Source of the DNA: Burkholderiales bacterium
GTDB lineage: Bacteria > Pseudomonadota > Gammaproteobacteria > Burkholderiales > Usitatibacteraceae
Assembly: GCA_025350945.1 (NCBI GenBank)
Contig: JANXWW010000004.1
Span: 1 to 7,449 of the forward strand
DNA length: 7,449 bases
Direction: 5' to 3'
Positions 4,087 through 7,449 of this stretch are shown piece by piece. The position numbers were made by a program, and so were the translations under genes. A model generated the notes under the pieces. It ran no database searches. It saw only the letters and a program-made list of their open reading frames with translations, and was not told the origin of the DNA. Position 1 is the stretch's first letter, and every line of letters starts with the position of its first letter.

Positions 4087-5181
4087 ATGACGTTATTGAA
4101 TCCTATCCGCACAAATGTTTTTGCTGCAGCGCTTCTCGCTGCAATTTCGACTGCTGCCAGCGCACAACCAAATGCACAATCCAGTACACAACCCAGTGCA
4201 CAACCCAGTGCACAATCAAACACACCACAAAAAGTGCTGAATTTATATTCGTCGCGTCACTATCAAACTGATGAAGCGCTGTATGCGAATTTTGAAAAAG
4301 CGACTGGCATCAAAATCAATCGCATCGACGGCCCAGAAGATCCGCTGATTGAGCGTATGAAAAGCGAGGGCGATAAAAGCCCGGCTGATGTGTTGATCAC
4401 AGTCGATATGGGGCGCTTGTTGAAGGCGCAGGAAATGGGTTTGTTTCAGCCGGTGAAGTCTCAATTGCTGGATGAAAAAATTCCCCGTGAGCTGCGTTCT
4501 GCGGATGGCACTTGGTATGGTTTCTCGGTGCGCGCGCGGCCGATTTATTATGCAAAGGGCAAGATTGATCCGAAGCAAATTGCGAATTATGAAGATCTGG
4601 CCGACCCGAAATTTAAAGGCAAGGTTTGCACGCGTTCGGGCTCGCATCCGTACATGATTTCGATGTTGAGTTCCATCATCGCCGCGAATGGTGCCGAGAA
4701 AGCGGAAGCATGGGCGCGTGGCACGGTGGCGAATATGGCGCGTGCGCCAAAGGGCGGTGATACGGATCAGATTAAAGGTGTGGCCGCAGGGGAATGCGAA
4801 ATCGCGGTCGGCAACACATATTATTTTGTGCGCTTGCTGAAGTCGGATAAGGCGGACGAAAAAGCGCTTGTGGAAAAAGTTGGCGTGGTGTTTCCGAACC
4901 AGGCAAATCGCGGCGCACACATCAATATTTCTGGTGCGGGTGTGGCGAAATATGCGCCCAATAAAGACGCTGCGATCAAGTTTTTAGAGTACCTCGCGAG
5001 TCCGGAAGCACAAGCTTATTTTGCCAACGGCAATAATGAATATCCGGCCGTCGGTAAAGCGACAGGCAATCCGCAGCTCACATCATTGGGCGATTTCAAA
5101 CGTGATCCCTTGACCATGGATGCGGTGGGGAAAAACTATGCGGCGGCCTCGCAGATGTTTGATCGGGTGGGGTGGAAATAA
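4087..5181 (+). CDS. fbpA: Periplasmic ferric iron-binding protein (FbpA/FutA-type)
   Basis: This 364-residue protein binds Fe3+ in the periplasm and delivers it to the permease. The signal peptide spans residues 1-26, with a hydrophobic stretch VFAAALLAAISTAA and an ASA cleavage site. A low-complexity linker of five four-residue repeats (residues 26-45) follows, then the mature domain begins at KVLNLYSSRHY. Likely iron ligands of the FutA group are His58/Tyr59, Tyr189 (SGSHPY) and the adjacent pair Tyr245-Tyr246 in GNTYYFVRLL. Cys181 and Cys237 lie near these segments and could form a disulfide. The C-terminal lobe has the family's usual HINISGAGVAKYAPN and FLEYLASPEAQ. The ATG at 4087 is chosen over a TTG at 4081 because GAGGA at 4074-4078 gives an 8-base spacing. 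It is controlled by the Fur-box promoter upstream and is transcribed opposite to the other two transporter genes. Confidence 0.93.
   Translation: MTLLNPIRTNVFAAALLAAISTAASAQPNAQSSTQPSAQPSAQSNTPQKVLNLYSSRHYQTDEALYANFEKATGIKINRIDGPEDPLIERMKSEGDKSPADVLITVDMGRLLKAQEMGLFQPVKSQLLDEKIPRELRSADGTWYGFSVRARPIYYAKGKIDPKQIANYEDLADPKFKGKVCTRSGSHPYMISMLSSIIAANGAEKAEAWARGTVANMARAPKGGDTDQIKGVAAGECEIAVGNTYYFVRLLKSDKADEKALVEKVGVVFPNQANRGAHINISGAGVAKYAPNKDAAIKFLEYLASPEAQAYFANGNNEYPAVGKATGNPQLTSLGDFKRDPLTMDAVGKNYAAASQMFDRVGWK
4163..4222 (+). repeat. 12-bp tandem repeat, five units, in the fbpA linker
   Basis: Five consecutive 12-base units begin with CACAA: CACAACCAAATG, CACAATCCAGTA, CACAACCCAGTG twice (identical), and CACAATCAAACA. 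Because 12 is a multiple of 3, the frame is kept and each unit adds four residues of the form (A/T)Q(P/S)(S/N). The array lies just after the signal peptide and forms a flexible spacer before the iron-binding domain. Confidence 0.85.
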
Positions 5182-5196
5182 AACCCTAATCAGGGT
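5175..5196 (-). terminator. Intrinsic terminator for fbpB, overlapping the end of fbpA
   Basis: Read on the minus strand, ACCCT-GATT-AGGGT forms a 5-bp stem with a 4-base loop, followed by TTTTATTT. It lies about 55 bases past the fbpB stop codon. Its T-tract overlaps the last codons and stop of fbpA on the other strand. The short stem makes it weak; on the plus strand no T-run follows. Confidence 0.5.
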
Positions 5197-5230
5197 GCGG
5201 CGTTGTAGCAATTTATGGCTCGTACGCCGC
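5197..5230. terminator. Inverted repeat between the converging fbpA and fbpB ends
   Basis: GCGGCGT (5197-5203) and ACGCCGC (5224-5230) form a perfect 7-bp GC-rich stem around a 20-base loop. It lies 16 bases past the fbpA stop and 20 bases past the fbpB stop, so it could serve either transcript. No T-run follows on the plus strand, so termination by this stem alone is uncertain. Confidence 0.4.
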
Positions 5231-5249
5231 GCCAGTGTTAGTGTTTGTA

Positions 5250-6905
5250 TTAATTTGCTTGCCGCGTAATCTGCCGCGAAGCAATCAGCACCGGTACCAG
5301 CCCCACCGCCACCATCGCCAATGCAGGCCACGCAGCTTCAGCGAGCCTTTCATCTTTGGCCAGCACATAAACATGCACCGCCAGCGTATCGAAATTAAAC
5401 GGTCGCAGCACGAGTGTGGCGGGCAATTCTTTCATCACATCGACAAATACGAGCAGTGCTGCGGTGACCAAACTGGGGCGCAGCAGCGGGATGTGGATTT
5501 GCCTTAGCACGCCGAAACGGGTGGCCCCCAGCGATTGCGCGGCATCGTCCATTGACGGCGTAATTTTGGTGAGTCCGGCGGCCACACTTTGCAGCGCGAC
5601 CGCTAGAAAGCGTATCAAATAAGCGTAAACCAGAATGCCTAAACTGCCGGTGAGCAATAGGCCAAATGTGGTGCCAAACCAGAGGTTTAATTGGTCCACC
5701 AGCAAATGATCGAGCCGGATAACGGGAATCAGCACGCCGATGGCGATGATGGTGCCGGGCACCGCGTAACCCATACCGATCAGACGATTGACATTCGCGC
5801 TGAGGCCGCTTTTGCTTTTGCGTGCCATGTAGGCGAGCCACAATGCCAGCGCCACGCCGATAACGGCGGTGATTGATGCCAAGGCGAAGCTATTAAAAAC
5901 AAGTGTCGCAAATCGCGTTGTGAGGAGACTGGCGAGTGCGTCATTAGCACTCGCCTGTTTGAGCAAAATGAGCGTAGGAATAATGAAGCCAATCGCCAGC
6001 GGTAACGAGCAAATGGCGGTCGTCATCCAGCGATGGGTTGCGGAAAGTGGCGTACGGTTCGCGCGTCCTTTACTGGTCTGAAAATAGCGTGAACGCTGTC
6101 GTGTGGTTTGCTCCAGAAAAGTAACGAGCGCGACAAAGCTCAGCAGAATCGCGGAAAGTTTAGCCGCTGCCACGCGGTCCCCAAGCGAAAACCATGCATT
6201 AAAAATACCGGTGGTAAATGTTTGCAGGCCAAAGTAAGAAACCGTGCCGTAATCAGCCAGTGTTTCCATTATCGCGAGAGCAGCACCCGCGGCGATGGCA
6301 GGACGCGCCAGCGGTAGCGATACGCGAAAAAACAGCCGCCATCGCGAATAGCCGAAGGTGGTGCCTGCCTCCTGTAGAGATGGCGATTGTTCGAGAAATG
6401 CTACCCGCGCGAGCATGAATACATATGGGTACAACACGAACATCATGATGAGAGCCGCGCCGCCAACGGAGCGAATATCGGGAAACCAATAATCTGCTTT
6501 GCCCTGCCAGTGGAATAATTCACGCAACATGGTTTGAACCGGCCCCGCGTATTGCAGCGCATCGGTATACGCGTAGGCCATCACATAAGCGGGCATCGCC
6601 AGTGGCAGGATCAGCGCCCATTGCAAAAACGCGCGACCGGGAAATTCGTAACGGGCGGTGAGCCATGCGGTCGTTGTGCCGATCACCACAACACCGAGCC
6701 CCACAAGCGCCACCAGTATCAAGCTGGTCGTGACAAGATCCGGCAGGATCGTGGCGGTAATGTGTGCCCATGCGCCTGAATCCTGGCTGAATACACTGAA
6801 CAGTACACCCAGCACTGGCAGCACCAGTAACAGTGCAAGCGTGAGAGATGGAAATGTTGTAAAAAAACGGGAAATGCGACTTGAGTTAAATTGTTTTTGT
6901 GACAT
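5250..6905 (-). CDS. fbpB: Ferric iron ABC transporter permease, fused double-domain (FbpB-type)
   Basis: This 551-residue inner-membrane protein forms the Fe3+ channel. It is a tandem fusion of two binding-protein-dependent permease domains, as is normal for FbpB, with about a dozen hydrophobic segments spread from residue 20 to 542. Each half has an EAA loop that docks on the ATPase: EAGTTFGYSRWRLFFRVSLP (179-198) in the first half, and DDAAQSLGATRFGVLRQIHI (453-472) followed by PLLRPS in the second. The first domain spans roughly 60-265 and the second 335-545, joined by a polar linker at about 266-295. The start ATG at 6905 lacks a clear Shine-Dalgarno; an A-rich stretch precedes it. It is on the same strand as fbpC but separated from it by the oppositely oriented fbpA, so it needs its own promoter. 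No Fur box was found directly upstream. Confidence 0.93.
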   Translation of the reverse strand: MSQKQFNSSRISRFFTTFPSLTLALLLVLPVLGVLFSVFSQDSGAWAHITATILPDLVTTSLILVALVGLGVVVIGTTTAWLTARYEFPGRAFLQWALILPLAMPAYVMAYAYTDALQYAGPVQTMLRELFHWQGKADYWFPDIRSVGGAALIMMFVLYPYVFMLARVAFLEQSPSLQEAGTTFGYSRWRLFFRVSLPLARPAIAAGAALAIMETLADYGTVSYFGLQTFTTGIFNAWFSLGDRVAAAKLSAILLSFVALVTFLEQTTRQRSRYFQTSKGRANRTPLSATHRWMTTAICSLPLAIGFIIPTLILLKQASANDALASLLTTRFATLVFNSFALASITAVIGVALALWLAYMARKSKSGLSANVNRLIGMGYAVPGTIIAIGVLIPVIRLDHLLVDQLNLWFGTTFGLLLTGSLGILVYAYLIRFLAVALQSVAAGLTKITPSMDDAAQSLGATRFGVLRQIHIPLLRPSLVTAALLVFVDVMKELPATLVLRPFNFDTLAVHVYVLAKDERLAEAAWPALAMVAVGLVPVLIASRQITRQAN

Positions 6906-6978
6906 ATTTTTTTAAAGCAAACTTGGAGCGGATTGGAACTCGAACTGTCCTGCTGCGCGTACGGTTGCCGTTACTGGT

Positions 6979-7024
6979 ATTGGTTAATATCATTGGTTGA
7001 CAATTGGTTGATAATTGGTTGATA
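6979..7024. repeat. 11-bp tandem repeat array upstream of fbpB
   Basis: Three direct 11-base units follow one another: ATTGGTTGACA (6992-7002), then ATTGGTTGATA twice (7003-7013, 7014-7024). They are preceded by a 13-base variant, ATTGGTTAATATC (6979-6991). The period is about one helical turn, so the same face of DNA is presented each time, as in operator arrays. It lies 74-119 bases upstream of the fbpB start. Confidence 0.8.
6986..7014 (-). promoter_or_regulatory. Candidate fbpB promoter inside the 11-bp repeats
   Basis: On the minus strand, TTATCA (7014-7009) and GATATT (6991-6986) are separated by 17 bases and match 4 of 6 positions of each consensus. The elements sit inside the tandem repeats, so a protein binding there would control polymerase access. 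The predicted leader is about 75 bases. This is a motif-level guess. Confidence 0.35.
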
Positions 7025-7256
7025 TCTTATCGCCATGAGCCCACGACAAACAACAATTCTGATTATGATGGTTACCCCGGTGCAGTGGGGGCATGTGCGT
7101 TAAATTGGGCCACCATCGATTGTTCGCCACCCAGCTTGAAATTCGCATCTTTGTCCTCATATCATTACCTGGTGGAAGCGGGCTACTTATAGTGTCAGCC
7201 TGAAGGAAAAGTCAAAAAGAAAAGTCAAAAGAAAAACCACAGAAAAAATAATTGCG

Positions 7257-7285
7257 TTGTATTTGAAATTTTCTTTCAGTACACT
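7257..7285 (+). promoter_or_regulatory. Candidate promoter of the right-edge gene
   Basis: TTGTAT (7257-7262) and TACACT (7280-7285, 4 of 6) are separated by 17 bases. The A-rich tract at about 7206-7250, immediately upstream, could act as an UP element. The predicted start near 7292 leaves a leader of about 75 bases before the TTG start codon. Confidence 0.45.
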
Positions 7286-7366
7286 TACCCGTTTTTCGAA
7301 ATTGGCAGCGGAAAAATTTCGTTGCCAGTATGCTGTTTTCAGATGTTTGTTTCAGGAGAAATCACG

Positions 7367-7449
7367 TTGGCCACTGCAAATAAAGCCAAGCCATTGGCTA
7401 AAACTGGCGCCAAACCCGGTGCTTCATCCGCCGCAAAAAGCAAATCAGC
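7367..7449 (+). CDS. N-terminus of a Lys/Ala-rich protein, possibly DksA-like (3' partial)
   Basis: Translation from a TTG at 7367 gives MATANKAKPLAKTGAKPGAS and continues Lys/Ala-rich to the window edge, 27 residues in all. AGGAG at 7354-7358 lies 8 bases before the TTG, which favours it over an in-frame ATG at 7343 that has no ribosome site. Basic Ala/Lys tails like this precede the globular domain in some DksA proteins (RNA polymerase-binding transcription factors) and also occur in histone-like proteins such as AlgP or H1-like proteins. The diagnostic domains lie beyond the edge, so the identity stays open; DksA is a guess. A promoter and an A-rich direct repeat lie upstream. Confidence 0.6.
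   Translation, partial: MATANKAKPLAKTGAKPGASSAAKSKS

Larger units (their letters stand above)
6906..7366. other. Intergenic region upstream of fbpB and the Lys/Ala-rich gene
   Basis: About 460 bases lie between two divergent genes without a convincing coding region. A 62-codon plus ORF (7004-7192) and a roughly 56-codon minus ORF lack ribosome sites and family resemblance. The region holds the 11-bp tandem repeats, candidate promoters for both flanking genes, and a two-copy 13-bp direct repeat GAAAAGTCAAAA (7206-7217, 7219-7230) in an A-rich tract just upstream of the right-hand promoter. Confidence 0.6.

Noticed and set aside
4243..4920. Minus-strand ORF of 225 codons
   Set aside because: It is a long open frame antisense to fbpA. 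The plus strand has the signal peptide, iron-ligand tyrosines and family motifs. The minus product is rich in His, Arg and Phe with no family match.
5395..5841. Minus-strand ORF of 148 codons inside fbpB
   Set aside because: It is a same-strand frame shadow of the permease gene, Arg/His-rich, with no membrane segments or motifs.
7010..7026. Possible second Fur box upstream of fbpB
   Set aside because: GATAAT and TATC ends are present, but the spacing is 17 rather than 19 bases and the centre is TTGGTT, explained better by the 11-bp repeats.
7004..7192. Plus-strand ORF of 62 codons in the intergenic region
   Set aside because: It starts inside the tandem repeats, has no ribosome site and resembles no family.

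Overview
The window looks like a piece of a proteobacterial chromosome, most likely gammaproteobacterial. The reasons are the Fur-box-controlled FbpABC/FutA-type ferric iron transporter, the sigma70-style promoters and the form of the integron attC sites. The species cannot be named from this sequence. A cluster of mobile gene cassettes sits between two ordinary chromosomal segments.

Layout. (1) Positions 1-197 hold the 3' end of a phenylacetate-CoA ligase-like AMP-forming enzyme. (2) Positions 198-499 have no convincing gene, but carry a TTGACA-type promoter (403-432) and the right half of an integron recombination site (468-489). (3) Positions 468-2876 are an integron cassette cluster without an integrase in view. 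Four same-direction cassettes encode an exported unknown protein (500-1246), a VOC/glyoxalase-fold protein (1485-1841), a 73-residue unknown (1908-2129) and a zinc-ribbon plus DMP19/DUF4375 protein (2245-2862). Two complete attC sites (1836-1899 and 2179-2238) are unmistakable. One attC is decayed (1241-1278), and half-sites mark both ends (468-489 and 2857-2876). In three of the four cassettes the stop codon lies inside the first attC box. (4) Positions 2902-6905 encode a complete ferric iron ABC importer: ATPase (minus), periplasmic binding protein (plus) and fused double permease (minus). A Fur box lies between the divergent ATPase and binding-protein genes. (5) Positions 6906-7366 are intergenic, with an 11-bp tandem repeat array and candidate promoters. 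(6) A new plus-strand gene with a TTG start and a Lys/Ala-rich N-terminus runs off the right edge.

How it works together. The binding protein would capture Fe3+ in the periplasm, the 551-residue permease would carry it across the inner membrane, and the ATPase would power transport; Fur would shut off the divergent promoter when iron is plentiful. The cassette genes are accessory cargo, probably read from the promoter at about 403-432. The ATPase gene points into the array from the other side with no clear terminator. The most interesting points are the acidic DNA-mimic-type protein fused to a zinc ribbon, the decayed and half attC sites that would freeze parts of the array, the inverted position of the binding-protein gene within its transporter locus, and two tandem repeat arrays (12 bp in fbpA, 11 bp upstream of fbpB).
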